This document shows positions 53,906 to 62,661 of a DNA stretch of 64,000 bases, in pieces. The position numbers and the translations under genes are program-made. How positions within the stretch are numbered: position 1 is the stretch's first letter; each line of letters starts with the position of its first letter. A model generated the notes under the pieces. The model did not search any database. It was not told the origin of the DNA and worked only from the letters and a program-made list of their open reading frames with translations. The stretch comes from Rhizobium sp. NFR03 (lineage in GTDB: Bacteria; Pseudomonadota; Alphaproteobacteria; Rhizobiales; Rhizobiaceae): NCBI RefSeq assembly GCF_900111275.1, contig NZ_FOGR01000003.1, positions 496,001-560,000 on the forward strand, in the 5' to 3' direction.

Positions 53906-54634
53906 CTAGAAGAAGCGGACGACCGACGTGGCGATGATGATCAGCGACACCGCGACCATCAGCGGTCGGACCGGCAGGTGCTTGACGATATAGGCGCCGA
54001 TGGGGGCCGCGAGAACGCCGCCGATGATGAGGCCTACCGCCGCGTCGAGCTGCGACCAGCCCAGCGTGACGATAAAGGTCGCGGAGATCGTCAGCGTGAC
54101 GGCAAACTCGGTAAGGCTGGTGGAGCCGATGACCTTCTTGGGGTCGTGGCCGCGTCCGATGAGCGATGTCGTGACGATCGGTCCCCAGCCGCCGCCGCCC
54201 GCAGCATCGAGACCCCCGCCCGCAAAGCCGACCAGCGGAACCGTCCAGTCGTGGACGTCGCGCTGGAACATCGGCCGGAACGCCTTGATGAGAATGTAGA
54301 TGCCGATGAGGATAAGGTAGACGGAGATGAAGGGCTCGATGACCTTGCCGTCGATATTGGAGAGAACGTAGGCGCCGAGAATACCGCCGATCATGCCGGC
54401 CGGTGCAAGGCGCATCACGAGCTTCCAGTCGACATTGCGCTGCCAGACATGGGAGGCGCCGGAGGCTGCCGTGGTGAAGACTTCGGTGATATGCGTCATG
54501 GCGCTTGCCACCGCCGGCGGCATGCCGAAGGCGAGAAGTGCGGTGGTACACAGGACCCCGAAGGCCATGCCGAGCGCGCCATCGACCAGTTGCGCGAAAA
54601 AGCCGATGAGGATGAACATCCAGATATCGCTCAA
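53906..54634 (-). CDS. TauE/SafE-family permease
   Basis: A 242-residue inner-membrane protein with about seven hydrophobic segments. The conserved start WMFILIGFFAQLVDGALGMAFG and the second-repeat motif VGFAGGGLDAAGGGGWGP are typical. The family exports sulphite, sulphonates or related organic acids. The start is TTG at 54634 (LSDIWMF), with GGAG a few bases upstream; the first ATG is five codons in. It lies between nadC and sodC on the same strand; whether it belongs to the nad operon is unclear. Confidence 0.88.
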   Translation of the reverse strand: MSDIWMFILIGFFAQLVDGALGMAFGVLCTTALLAFGMPPAVASAMTHITEVFTTAASGASHVWQRNVDWKLVMRLAPAGMIGGILGAYVLSNIDGKVIEPFISVYLILIGIYILIKAFRPMFQRDVHDWTVPLVGFAGGGLDAAGGGGWGPIVTTSLIGRGHDPKKVIGSTSLTEFAVTLTISATFIVTLGWSQLDAAVGLIIGGVLAAPIGAYIVKHLPVRPLMVAVSLIIIATSVVRFF

Positions 54635-54730
54635 ATGTCGTCTCCGTTGTCGTTCATGCAGCGCAAACCATCTCGCGACCGACAGGTTTCCTGGTCGGAT
54701 ACCGGGCCGTGAGATGTCCGCGCAGTTCTG

Positions 54731-55639
54731 TTAAGGCGTGTCGATCCCGATATCCAGACCGATATCGAGCGTCGGCGCCGCCATGGTGATCTTGGACGTG
54801 GAGATATAGTCCACACCCGTCTCGGCAATGGCGGCGATGGTTTTGAGATCGACGTTTCCCGAAGCCTCGAGGCGCGTGCGTCTCCGGTCGCTCGCGTAGT
54901 CTTCCGAAGAGAGCCCCCAATGCGCGGCATTCAGCGCGACCGCCTCGCGCAGACGGTCCGGACCCATATTGTCGAGGAGGATGGCATCGGGCATGGCCGT
55001 CAGCGCTTGCCCCATCTGTTCCAGCCCATCCACCTCGACCTCTACGCGGACCAGATGACCGGCATAGGCCTGGGCTGCGCGGATGGCGGACGCTACGCCG
55101 CCCGATACCGCGATATGGTTGTCCTTGATCAGGATCGCATCATCGAGACCGTAGCGGTGATTCGACCCGCCACCGAGCCGCACGGCGTATTTTTCCACGG
55201 CACGTAGGCCCGGCAGGGTCTTGCGCGTGCAGCAGACCTTGGCTGCCGTATGGGCGATGGCATCTGCGTAACGGGCCGTGGTGGTCGCGACGCCGCTCAG
55301 ATGCATGAGGAAATTCAGCGCCACCCGCTCCGCCGACAGGAGCCCGCGCGCCGGGCCGGAGATGCGCGCAATCGTCGTGCCGCCGGCAACCCGGTCACCG
55401 TCACCGGCCAGCGCTTCGAAGATCAGCGACGGGTCCACGAGACGGAAGGCGGCGCGGGCAAGGTCGAGGCCGGCCACGACGCCGGTTTCGCGGACGTTCA
55501 AGCTCGCGGTCGCTGTCAGATGCGGGGCGATGGTGGCGGCCGTGGTGATATCTCCGGCACGGCCGAGATCTTCAAGGAGAGCTGCTCGGACGATATCCTC
55601 GACCATGAGCGTGGGAAGGTAGGGCGGCAGAGCGGTCAT
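54731..55639 (-). CDS. nadC: Quinolinate phosphoribosyltransferase (NadC)
   Basis: A 302-residue enzyme converting quinolinate and PRPP to nicotinate mononucleotide. Family traits: EDLGRAGDITTAA near residue 24, LMHLSGVATTTARY near 108, CTRKTLPGLRAVEKYAV near 134 and GGSNHRYGLDDAILIKDNH near 153, then EVEVDGLEQ and LEASGNVDL. The start is the ATG at 55639; the open frame upstream overlaps nothing conserved. Third gene of the nadA-nadB-nadC operon. Confidence 0.96.
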   Translation of the reverse strand: MTALPPYLPTLMVEDIVRAALLEDLGRAGDITTAATIAPHLTATASLNVRETGVVAGLDLARAAFRLVDPSLIFEALAGDGDRVAGGTTIARISGPARGLLSAERVALNFLMHLSGVATTTARYADAIAHTAAKVCCTRKTLPGLRAVEKYAVRLGGGSNHRYGLDDAILIKDNHIAVSGGVASAIRAAQAYAGHLVRVEVEVDGLEQMGQALTAMPDAILLDNMGPDRLREAVALNAAHWGLSSEDYASDRRRTRLEASGNVDLKTIAAIAETGVDYISTSKITMAAPTLDIGLDIGIDTP

Positions 55640-55680
55640 CGTCGGTCTCTCGAAAAGGGTGCTTCGGCAAGCTGGTATCG

Positions 55681-57279
55681 TCAGGCTGTGGCGGTTTCCG
55701 TTGCATCGGCAAAGATGCGGTTGGCCTCGTCCAGCGTCATGAAGGTCCGGTGTTGCCATTGCACGCTCGGTTCTGGGAAGTCGGAGCGAAAGTGTCCGCC
55801 GCGGCTCTCCTCGCGCATGAGAGCGCCCGCAACGATCAGCTTGGCGGTCGTGACGATATTGGCGAACCGTAGACGCGGCGTGTCGCGCTCCAGCGCAGCG
55901 ATGGTGCGGGCGGCGGTGAGGAGGCCCGCTTTGTCGCGGATAACGCCGGCATAAGCGGACATGGTGCGGCGGAGTTCACCCAGCTGAGGGCTGTCCTCGA
56001 CCGTCACGAGGTCGTCGCTCTCGCCGGCATTTCCGGCCCAGTTGCCCTGGCGCGGTGCCGGCAGCATGCCCTGGATGTTCTCGGCGATCCGGGCGGCGAA
56101 GACGACAGCCTCGAGAAGCGAATTGGATGCGAGACGGTTCGCGCCATGCACGCCGGTGGACGTCACCTCGCCTGCAGCCCAGAGACCGTCGATCGAGGTG
56201 CGGCCCTCTGCATCGGTGAGGATACCGCCCATGTGGTAGTGGACGGCAGGCACAACGGGGATCGGCTGCGTCACCGGATCGATACCTGCCGCCGTGCAGG
56301 AGGCATAGACAGTCGGGAAGGCCTGCGGGAAATGCGCGCCCACGGCCTTGCGGCAATCAAGGAATGCGCCGCGGCCGGCGGCAACCTCGGCGAAGACGCC
56401 GCGCGAGACGATGTCCCGTGGTGCGAGTTCACCGTCCGGGTGGATGTCCAGCATGAAGCGGCGGCCGTTGCGGTCGATCAGGTGCGCACCGTCGCCGCGC
56501 AGGGCTTCCGTTGCGAGCGGCGCCGGGTCGCGGCCGATATCGATCGCCGTCGGGTGGAACTGGACGAATTCGGGATCGGCGATGATGGCGCCGGCGCGCG
56601 CGGCCATGCCAACGCCCTGCCCGCTCGCCTCGCGCGGATTGGTGGTGACGGAAAACAGGTGGCCGACGCCGCCCGAGCAGAGCACGACGGCGCGCGCCGG
56701 GAAGGAGATGCGCTTGCGCGATTGGCCTGCATCCGGCCGGGCGACGACGCCGGCAATGAAGCGGCCTTCGCGGATCAACTCCTCGACGACATAGCCTTCC
56801 ACGACGCGGATGGACGGCGTCGCCCGGACGGTGGCGATCAGGGCCTCCATGATGGCGCGCCCGGCCATATCGCCCTTCACGCGCACGATGCGGCGCTCCG
56901 AATGGGCAGCCTCCCGCGAGAGCAACAGGTGGCCTTCCAGATCGCGATCGAAGGGCACGCCATAGGCCAGGAGATCGTGGATGCGCGCCGGACCTTCCGA
57001 CACCATTCGGCGGGCCATCTTCTCGTCCACGATGCCGGCGCCGGCCGTCAGCGTGTCGGCCACGTGGCTATCGATCGAGTCGCCCGGACTCATGGCGGCG
57101 GCGATGCCGCCCTGCGCCCAGGCCGAAGACGCGCCGTGGCCGATGGGCGCTGCGGCCAGCACCGTGACCGGGCGCGGGCTGAGTTTCAGCGCGCAGAACA
57201 GGCCGGCGAGCCCGCCGCCGACGATGACGATGTCATCGATGCCGTTGAAGGATTGAGGACGAAAATGATCGGTCAGCAT
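55681..57279 (-). CDS. nadB: L-aspartate oxidase
   Basis: A 532-residue FAD enzyme forming iminoaspartate for quinolinate synthesis. The FAD-binding motif [14 protein letters not shown] is near residue 18, [12 protein letters not shown] near 47 and the catalytic-site region HPTAIDIG near 240. [16 protein letters not shown] and [18 protein letters not shown] follow. The Arg in PAVHYHMGG context and the C-terminal helical domain are normal. It starts 30 bp after nadA. Confidence 0.97.
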   Translation of the reverse strand: MLTDHFRPQSFNGIDDIVIVGGGLAGLFCALKLSPRPVTVLAAAPIGHGASSAWAQGGIAAAMSPGDSIDSHVADTLTAGAGIVDEKMARRMVSEGPARIHDLLAYGVPFDRDLEGHLLLSREAAHSERRIVRVKGDMAGRAIMEALIATVRATPSIRVVEGYVVEELIREGRFIAGVVARPDAGQSRKRISFPARAVVLCSGGVGHLFSVTTNPREASGQGVGMAARAGAIIADPEFVQFHPTAIDIGRDPAPLATEALRGDGAHLIDRNGRRFMLDIHPDGELAPRDIVSRGVFAEVAAGRGAFLDCRKAVGAHFPQAFPTVYASCTAAGIDPVTQPIPVVPAVHYHMGGILTDAEGRTSIDGLWAAGEVTSTGVHGANRLASNSLLEAVVFAARIAENIQGMLPAPRQGNWAGNAGESDDLVTVEDSPQLGELRRTMSAYAGVIRDKAGLLTAARTIAALERDTPRLRFANIVTTAKLIVAGALMREESRGGHFRSDFPEPSVQWQHRTFMTLDEANRIFADATETATA

Positions 57280-57309
57280 GGCAGTCTCCTCCGCCGGCTT
57301 TTGAACGTA

Positions 57310-58404
57310 CTACTGCTTGAGGTTGATCATCCGCTCGACGGCCATCCGCGCGCGGTCGGCAATCTCGGGGTCGATCAGAACCTCGTCCGTCATGGTCAGC
57401 AAGCTGTCCAGAATTTTCGGCAGCGTGATGCGCTTCATGTGCGGACAGAGATTGCACGGCTTGACGAACTCTACGCCCTCGACCTCCGCCTGGATGTTGG
57501 AAGCCATGGAGCATTCGGTGACCAGCAGCACTTTTGGCGGGCGCTTGTCCTTGACGTAGTTGATCATGCCGGCGGTGGAGCCCGCAAAGTCGCAGACCGC
57601 GATCACGTCCGGATGGCATTCGGGATGGCCGATGATCTCGATGCCGGGATGGGCGGCCTTGTAGGCGAGGAGTTCGCCGGCCGTGAAGCGCTCATGCACC
57701 TCGCAATGCCCCTTCCACGTCAGGATCTTCTTGTTGGTCTGCTTGGCGACGTTCATCGCCAGGTATTCGTCGGGAATGCAGAGTACCGTGTCGCTCTCCA
57801 GGCTCTCGACGATGGCGAGCACGTTGGACGAGGTGCAGCAGATATCGGTCTCGGCCTTCACATCGGCGGAGGTGTTGACGTAGGTCACGACCGGCACGCC
57901 GGGGTATCGCTGTTTCAGCAGGCGCACGTCGGCACCGGTGATCGATTCCGACAGCGAGCAGCCGGCACGGGAATCGGGAATGAGCACCGTCTTCTGCGGG
58001 TTCAGAAGCTTCGATGTTTCGGCCATGAAGTGCACGCCGCACTGCACGATGATCTCGGCATCCACCCGCGTCGCATCGCGGGCCAGCTGCAGGGAATCGC
58101 CGACGATATCGGCCACACAGTGGAAGATCTCCGGCGTCTGGTAATTATGCGCGAGAATGATCGCGTTGCGCTCCCGTTTCAGCCGGTTGATGGCTGCGAC
58201 ATAGGGTGCGTAGACCGGCCATTCGAAGGCCGGAATGAAGTCGCGGACCTTCTGGTAGAGGTGCTCGGTCTCCCGCGCGATCTCGGGCGTAAAAGTGAGG
58301 TCCGGCATGGGCACGACCCCGTAGCGCTCGGCAGCTGTGGGCGGACGCGGCGGCGATGCGCCGTCCGGCGATAGACCGTTCATCCCCTGAAATACCTGGG
58401 TCAT
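57310..58404 (-). CDS. nadA: Quinolinate synthase A
   Basis: A 364-residue 4Fe-4S enzyme condensing iminoaspartate and dihydroxyacetone phosphate to quinolinate. Three cluster Cys are expected in [20 protein letters not shown] and [17 protein letters not shown]-type [12 protein letters not shown] is near residue 83. GAGGA precedes the ATG by five bases. It heads the operon, and its promoter contains a 19-bp palindrome that is the likely NadQ operator. Confidence 0.97.
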   Translation of the reverse strand: MTQVFQGMNGLSPDGASPPRPPTAAERYGVVPMPDLTFTPEIARETEHLYQKVRDFIPAFEWPVYAPYVAAINRLKRERNAIILAHNYQTPEIFHCVADIVGDSLQLARDATRVDAEIIVQCGVHFMAETSKLLNPQKTVLIPDSRAGCSLSESITGADVRLLKQRYPGVPVVTYVNTSADVKAETDICCTSSNVLAIVESLESDTVLCIPDEYLAMNVAKQTNKKILTWKGHCEVHERFTAGELLAYKAAHPGIEIIGHPECHPDVIAVCDFAGSTAGMINYVKDKRPPKVLLVTECSMASNIQAEVEGVEFVKPCNLCPHMKRITLPKILDSLLTMTDEVLIDPEIADRARMAVERMINLKQ

Positions 58405-58440
58405 GCCATCCTCGCTTTCCGCCGCTCCACCACGACAGTC

Positions 58441-58470
58441 ATATACTCATATTGAGCATAAAGGGGTCAA
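58441..58470 (-). promoter_or_regulatory. nadA promoter
   Basis: On the minus strand TTGACC (58470-58465) and GTATAT (58446-58441) are spaced by 18 bp; both are close to the rhizobial CTTGAC/CTATAT consensus. Transcription would start near 58434, about 30 bp before the nadA ATG. The spacer and -10 are covered by the palindrome. Confidence 0.65.
58442..58460. promoter_or_regulatory. 19-bp palindrome in the nadA promoter, candidate NadQ operator
   Basis: TATACTCA-TAT-TGAGCATA: two 8-bp arms around a 3-bp centre with one mismatch between arms. It lies between the -35 and -10 and covers most of the -10, an ideal place for a repressor. The nearby NadQ-like regulator is the natural candidate to bind it. 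Confidence 0.7.
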
Positions 58471-58476
58471 AACAAA

Positions 58477-58491
58477 ACCGGCTTTGCCGGT
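58477..58491 (-). terminator. Terminator of the MFS gene
   Basis: On the minus strand ACCGGC-AAA-GCCGGT is followed by TTTGTTTTG. It lies about 80 bp downstream of the MFS stop and just before the nadA -35, insulating the nad promoter from read-through. Confidence 0.7.
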
Positions 58492-58571
58492 CTTGCTGAA
58501 TTAGAAAGTTTTGTGACAAATATCAAGCCATCAACAACCCTTTTTATCATTCCGAGCATAAGCCCCTGTCA

Positions 58572-59810
58572 TCATGCGACAGCGGGGCGGACCACAGGCT
58601 TTTCCTCGATGGGCCAGTGCACAAGGGCGGCGAACAGGCCGAGCACGACGCCGATCCACCAGACCGGATCGTAGGAGCCGAAATGATCGTAGAGGTAGCC
58701 GCCCATCCAGACGCCGAGGAAGGAGCCGATCTGGTGCGAGAGGAAGACGATGCCGCCGAGGAGGCCGAGATGGCGCGTGCCGAACATAATCGCCACCAGT
58801 GCATTGGTCGGCGGCACCGTCGAGAGCCAGAGCAGGCCCATGGCGATGGCGAAGACGACGACGGTGAGCGGTGACTGCGGCACCAGCAGGAACGCGGAAA
58901 CCACGATCGAGCGGCCGATATAGATCAGCGAGAGGAAATAGGGCTTGGAATAGCGCTGCCCGATGACGCCGGCGCAAAGCGAGCCGATGATGTTGAAGAA
59001 GCCGATGAGGGCGAGCGCGATGACGGCGTATCGGGCATCGATGCCGATATCGCCGATATAGGCCGGAAAATGCGCGGTGATGAAGGCCACCTGATAGCCG
59101 CAGACGAAGAAGCCCGACACGAGGAGGAGGTAGCTCTTGTGTCCGAGCGCCTCCTTCAGCGCCTCCCCGATCGACTGCTTGTAGACGGACTGGGCCTGCG
59201 ACCCGGAGGTGGCGTTACCGCGCAAGGGGATGGCGACGAGCGGTACGACCAGCATCATCAGGCCGAGATAGACGAGACTGTCGGACCAGCCGAAGGTGGA
59301 AACGAGGCCCTGGCTCAACGGCGCGAACAGGAACATGCCGGCCGACCCCGCGGCCGTGCCGATGCCGAAAGCCATGGAGCGCTGCTCCGGCGTGACGTTG
59401 CGGGCGAAGGCGGAAAGAATGGTACCAAAGGACCCGGCACCGACGGCAAGGCCGACCAGCACCCCGCCGCCGACATGCAGCCAGACAGGGGCCGTTGCAA
59501 AGGCCATGATGACCAGTCCCGCCGCATAGAGCAGGCCCGATATCGCGAGCACCCGCCAGGTGCCGTACTTGTCGGCCATGGCGCCGAAGAAGGGCTGGCT
59601 GAGGCCCCAGCAAAGGTTCTGCAAGGCCATGGCGAGGCCGAACGTCGTCCGGTCCCAGCCAAGATCTGCAAGCATCGGCAGCTGGAAGAAGCCCATCGCC
59701 GAGCGCGGTCCGAAGGTCAGCATCGCCACCAGAGACCCTGAGAGAATGATGAGCCACGGCAGGCCGCGACGCGGGGTGCTGGCGACAGCGGACGGGATTG
59801 CGGCGGACAT
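58572..59810 (-). CDS. Major facilitator superfamily transporter
   Basis: A 412-residue inner-membrane protein with twelve hydrophobic segments in two halves. The inter-helix loop MADKYGTWRVLAISGLLYAAG near residue 80 is the MFS signature region. A Gln/Ser-rich linker joins the halves near residue 205. It resembles oxalate/formate or MCT-like antiporters in general layout; the substrate cannot be told. It is divergent from the VanZ gene. Confidence 0.9.
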   Translation of the reverse strand: MSAAIPSAVASTPRRGLPWLIILSGSLVAMLTFGPRSAMGFFQLPMLADLGWDRTTFGLAMALQNLCWGLSQPFFGAMADKYGTWRVLAISGLLYAAGLVIMAFATAPVWLHVGGGVLVGLAVGAGSFGTILSAFARNVTPEQRSMAFGIGTAAGSAGMFLFAPLSQGLVSTFGWSDSLVYLGLMMLVVPLVAIPLRGNATSGSQAQSVYKQSIGEALKEALGHKSYLLLVSGFFVCGYQVAFITAHFPAYIGDIGIDARYAVIALALIGFFNIIGSLCAGVIGQRYSKPYFLSLIYIGRSIVVSAFLLVPQSPLTVVVFAIAMGLLWLSTVPPTNALVAIMFGTRHLGLLGGIVFLSHQIGSFLGVWMGGYLYDHFGSYDPVWWIGVVLGLFAALVHWPIEEKPVVRPAVA

Positions 59811-59993
59811 GATCGGGCTCCGGAAGATGTGCCGATAAGGCGATGCGGGTTTTTCAGCTTAGGTGAGCGGACGACGCACCGAAAGTGAATTCGCGTGACC
59901 CCTGGATCAATGCAATTGATGCGCAGGTCCCGGCGCGGCGGCCTCACGGGTGTGTGCGTTGCAACAAGGACCGACTGGTTCTATGACAATTTG

Positions 59994-60476
59994 ATGACAC
60001 TTCGCTCCCTGTTCCGCGCTGCCGCATGGGCCGCCCTTCTCGTCCTCGTCGCGGTAACGATCTCGCCTCTTGGCTGGCGGCCGCATACCGTGACGATGGT
60101 CGGCCTCGACCGGGCGGCGGCTTTCGCACTTGCGGGCGGCATCTTCGCCATTGCCTATCCACGGCGGTGGATCTCGCTTGCGTTGTTTCTCATCGCCGCC
60201 GCCTTCTTCATCGAGATGCTGCAATGGATCTCGCCGACGCGGCACGCGCGGTTTTCCGATGCGCTGGTGAAGTCGCTCGGCAGCATCATTGGCCTTGCGG
60301 CCGGCAAGCTGGCGCTGGTCGCCCGCCGGCACTGGCTGGCCGGCAGGCATGGCCTCGAAATCGGGTCAGGCGCGATGCTTCATGGGCCAGCGTTCGGTTC
60401 GGGTCGAGACGATGCTGACGGCATCGCCGAGCGTGATGCGCCCGGTGCCGCGCGGTACCGCGTTCCAGCCGAATAG
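59994..60476 (+). CDS. VanZ-like membrane protein with extended C-terminus
   Basis: About 160 residues. The first 115 have four hydrophobic segments and VanZ-like features (LVAVTISPLGWRP near 20, IEMLQWISPTRHARFSDALV near 80, then SLGSIIGLAAGKLA). The final about 40 residues (from HGLEIGSGAMLHG on) are Gly/Ala/Arg-rich and lie antisense to the end of the MOSC gene, so they look like an extension gained by loss of an earlier stop. No clear Shine-Dalgarno; an earlier in-frame ATG at 59895 exists. Function unknown; VanZ relatives affect teicoplanin resistance in enterococci. Confidence 0.75.
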   Translation: MTLRSLFRAAAWAALLVLVAVTISPLGWRPHTVTMVGLDRAAAFALAGGIFAIAYPRRWISLALFLIAAAFFIEMLQWISPTRHARFSDALVKSLGSIIGLAAGKLALVARRHWLAGRHGLEIGSGAMLHGPAFGSGRDDADGIAERDAPGAARYRVPAE

Positions 60477-61238
60477 CACGCCAGGAACCCTGCGGTCGGC
60501 CGACATGCGCTCCACCCGCAGCGCCTCGATCGGATTGCCGCCGATGCGTTCGCCGGTCATCTGGTCCTGCGTGGTCATGATGCAACGCGCGCAGGGCTTG
60601 ACGAGGTCGAACCGGATGCCGCCGATCTCGACCGTTTCCCACAGATCCTCCTCCCAAGGCGTATCGTGATCGAGGAGTATGTTCGTGCGGAAGCGATCCA
60701 TGCCGACGATGGGCTCGCCCTTCGATGCGAGCGTCCGGTTGAGCGCTTCCAGCGAACCGATGGTCGTGATGAGGATCGGGAAACCGTCCGCAAATCCGAC
60801 CGGCGCAGGTTCCCCGGCCCACTCGGCGCCCACGGTGCGTTCGGCCTTTTCATCCATATGCACGAGCCGGACCGGGCGACCGAGCCAGCCGGACAGGGTC
60901 TCGTTGGCCGCATCGTCCGCGCAGGCCGCATCGACGCTGCTCGCCCAGACGCGGACGCCCATGCGCCGGTCGCCCGCAAACCGAACCGAGAGGCGAGCGT
61001 CGCCCATCTCGAGATCCACGCCAGCCTCTTGCGGCGTCGCCTTGATCCGGGCAAGCGTCTGACATTCGCGCTGGGTGATGAAGGTGCCTTCGGGATCGAC
61101 GAGCATGAAGCGGCGGTCGCCTGCAAAGCCATCCAGCCGAACCTCGGCATGATCGACGGGAATGGCCCGACCGCTTTTCAGCGGGTGGATGTTGAGTGCG
61201 ACGACCTTGGTGTTCACGGGCTTAACATTCACGGGCAT
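60366..61238 (-). CDS. MOSC-domain protein
   Basis: A 290-residue protein with the MOSC N-terminal beta-barrel (VVALNIHPLKSGRAIPVDHA; GDRRFMLVDPEGTFITQR) and the MOSC domain with the molybdenum-cofactor Cys in LVKPCARCIMTTQD near residue 220. Relatives include YcbX and mARC, which reduce N-hydroxylated compounds with a molybdenum cofactor. I start at the ATG at 61238, eight bases after AAGGA, rather than the GTG at 61244. It overlaps the VanZ gene tail to tail by 111 bp. Confidence 0.9.
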   Translation of the reverse strand: MPVNVKPVNTKVVALNIHPLKSGRAIPVDHAEVRLDGFAGDRRFMLVDPEGTFITQRECQTLARIKATPQEAGVDLEMGDARLSVRFAGDRRMGVRVWASSVDAACADDAANETLSGWLGRPVRLVHMDEKAERTVGAEWAGEPAPVGFADGFPILITTIGSLEALNRTLASKGEPIVGMDRFRTNILLDHDTPWEEDLWETVEIGGIRFDLVKPCARCIMTTQDQMTGERIGGNPIEALRVERMSADRRVPGVLFGWNAVPRGTGRITLGDAVSIVSTRTERWPMKHRA

Positions 61239-61290
61239 TCGCACGGTCCTTCAGCAGAGTCGGAAAAGCTCTGTTGTAGACGTCGGAAGG

Positions 61291-62358
61291 TCACGCCGTC
61301 GATGCGATTCTTGCGCTCGGCTCGCCCTGCAGGACAACGGCTCGCCGCGCCCGACTCCGCTTCCAGCTTTCCACCAGTCTGCGGCGAACCGGGTCCTCGA
61401 TCAGATGGTAGGAATAGGTCGCAAAGACAATCGCGAAGACAAGAGAGAGGACGACCGCAACGGGTCCGGGAACGAAGATGCCAAGCGTCTTCATCGACAG
61501 AAACATGACCGGCACATGGAAGAGATAGAGCGAAAAGCTGATCTTGCCGAGAAACCGCAGCGGCGGACTTGCGAGCAGCGCTCTCGACAGGACGTTCTCC
61601 TGCGCCGTCAGGAAGACGATCAGGCCCGCGGTCACCGCCATTCCGAGACCCCAGCCTTCCTGTTCATCGCGCCACATGAGTATCTTCGACAGAAACACGA
61701 ACCCGAGCAGCCCCAGCGTGGCGATGCCGACGATCGGGCCTTTGGGGCGCAAGCGGCCGGAAGCAAAGAGAAGACCGGCGGCAACGCCTGCCATGAAGAA
61801 ATGGATCTTCGACGGCAGCAGGATGCCCGGTCCGGGGAAGTCGAAGGTGGCATCGACAGCCAGGCAGACGGCCAGCAACAGCGCGAGAAACCGGTATCTG
61901 CGCGGATTGGAAAGGCACAGCCAGACCAGCAGGAAGACGAGGTAGAACTGGATTTCCGGCGGAACGGACCAGAACACGCCGGTCGATCCAAGGAGGACGA
62001 CGTGCCTGAGAATCTCGACCGGGCCATGGATCGGATGGATGTAATCGAGGCCGGGAACGAGCGACAGGAGCACGACGAACAGCACGGCGACAAGATAGAC
62101 CGGATAGATGCGGGCGAAGCGGTGAACCAGATAATCGGTTGCCGTCAACCGATCCAGCGGTCGCGCCGCATAAAGGCTCGCCATGAGGAACCCGCTGAGC
62201 GCAAAGAAGATCTGGACCGCCTCCGCACCGATATTCAGCGAGAACCAGCCTGGCATTTCGGGATAAAGCAGGGCGACATGCGATGTCACCACCAGGAAGG
62301 CGGCGATCCCTCTCAGGCCGTCAAGGCTGGCTATATGTCTCGTGGTGCTCATGAACAT
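61291..62358 (-). CDS. Acyltransferase-3 family membrane protein
   Basis: A 355-residue OafA/YrhL-type membrane O-acyltransferase with about ten membrane segments. The start HIASLDGLRGIAAFLVVTSH contains the catalytic His typical of the family. VQIFFALSGFLMA and RFARIYPVYL follow, and ISFSLYLFHVPVMF is near the end. Such enzymes acetylate surface or secreted polysaccharides and lipids; substrate unknown. The start could be 62358 or the ATG at 62352. Confidence 0.9.
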   Translation of the reverse strand: MFMSTTRHIASLDGLRGIAAFLVVTSHVALLYPEMPGWFSLNIGAEAVQIFFALSGFLMASLYAARPLDRLTATDYLVHRFARIYPVYLVAVLFVVLLSLVPGLDYIHPIHGPVEILRHVVLLGSTGVFWSVPPEIQFYLVFLLVWLCLSNPRRYRFLALLLAVCLAVDATFDFPGPGILLPSKIHFFMAGVAAGLLFASGRLRPKGPIVGIATLGLLGFVFLSKILMWRDEQEGWGLGMAVTAGLIVFLTAQENVLSRALLASPPLRFLGKISFSLYLFHVPVMFLSMKTLGIFVPGPVAVVLSLVFAIVFATYSYHLIEDPVRRRLVESWKRSRARRAVVLQGEPSARIASTA

Positions 62359-62454
62359 CCCGCCGGCAGCCGTTTCCGGTTACGTTCTGAAAGGGTGAAA
62401 GACACCAGCAGAACACCACCGGAAGGCGATCAAGTCAAATATTCCATTCTTCTT

Positions 62455-62661
62455 TCATATGACGCGGTTAACGTTTGAACGGAGGATTGCAGCCTGCACG
62501 TCCACCAAGCGGATCAGCCGATGTCCTGCATCAGCATGTCCGGAACGGTGCGCGGCATCATGCGAGCCGTCCTCCCCCGTTGCGCCTTCGGCAAGGAGGC
62601 TTTCCGCAAGGTCCGCAAACGGCGCGAAGGCCGCCGCGAGCGCCGATGAGGTCTGCGTCAT
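62455..62661 (-). pseudogene. Probable remnant of an HD-domain hydrolase
   Basis: A 68-codon frame begins with an ATG overlapping the DUF2339 stop (ATGA). Its first about 38 residues (ALAAAFAPFADLAESLLAEG then ATGEDGSHDAAH) match the usual start of small rhizobial HD phosphohydrolases, where GSHDAAH is followed by LxRVWxNA. After DAAH the similarity ends abruptly and the rest is unlike any HD domain. No second half is visible in other frames, so a deletion is likely. It could also be a real small protein. Confidence 0.45.

Noticed and set aside
53238-54551. 437-residue frame joining sodC with a long N-terminus
   Set aside because: The upstream part is an out-of-frame shadow of the TauE/SafE gene; sodC has its own ATG, Shine-Dalgarno and signal peptide at 53777.
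56146-58374. 742-codon plus-strand frame across nadB and nadA
   Set aside because: Antisense shadow of nadB and nadA; composition is typical of a reverse frame and no start signal is present.
58551-58562. Second NadQ half-site (GAGCATAAG) near the MFS stop
   Set aside because: Only one arm matches; the partner arm has three or more mismatches, so it may be chance.
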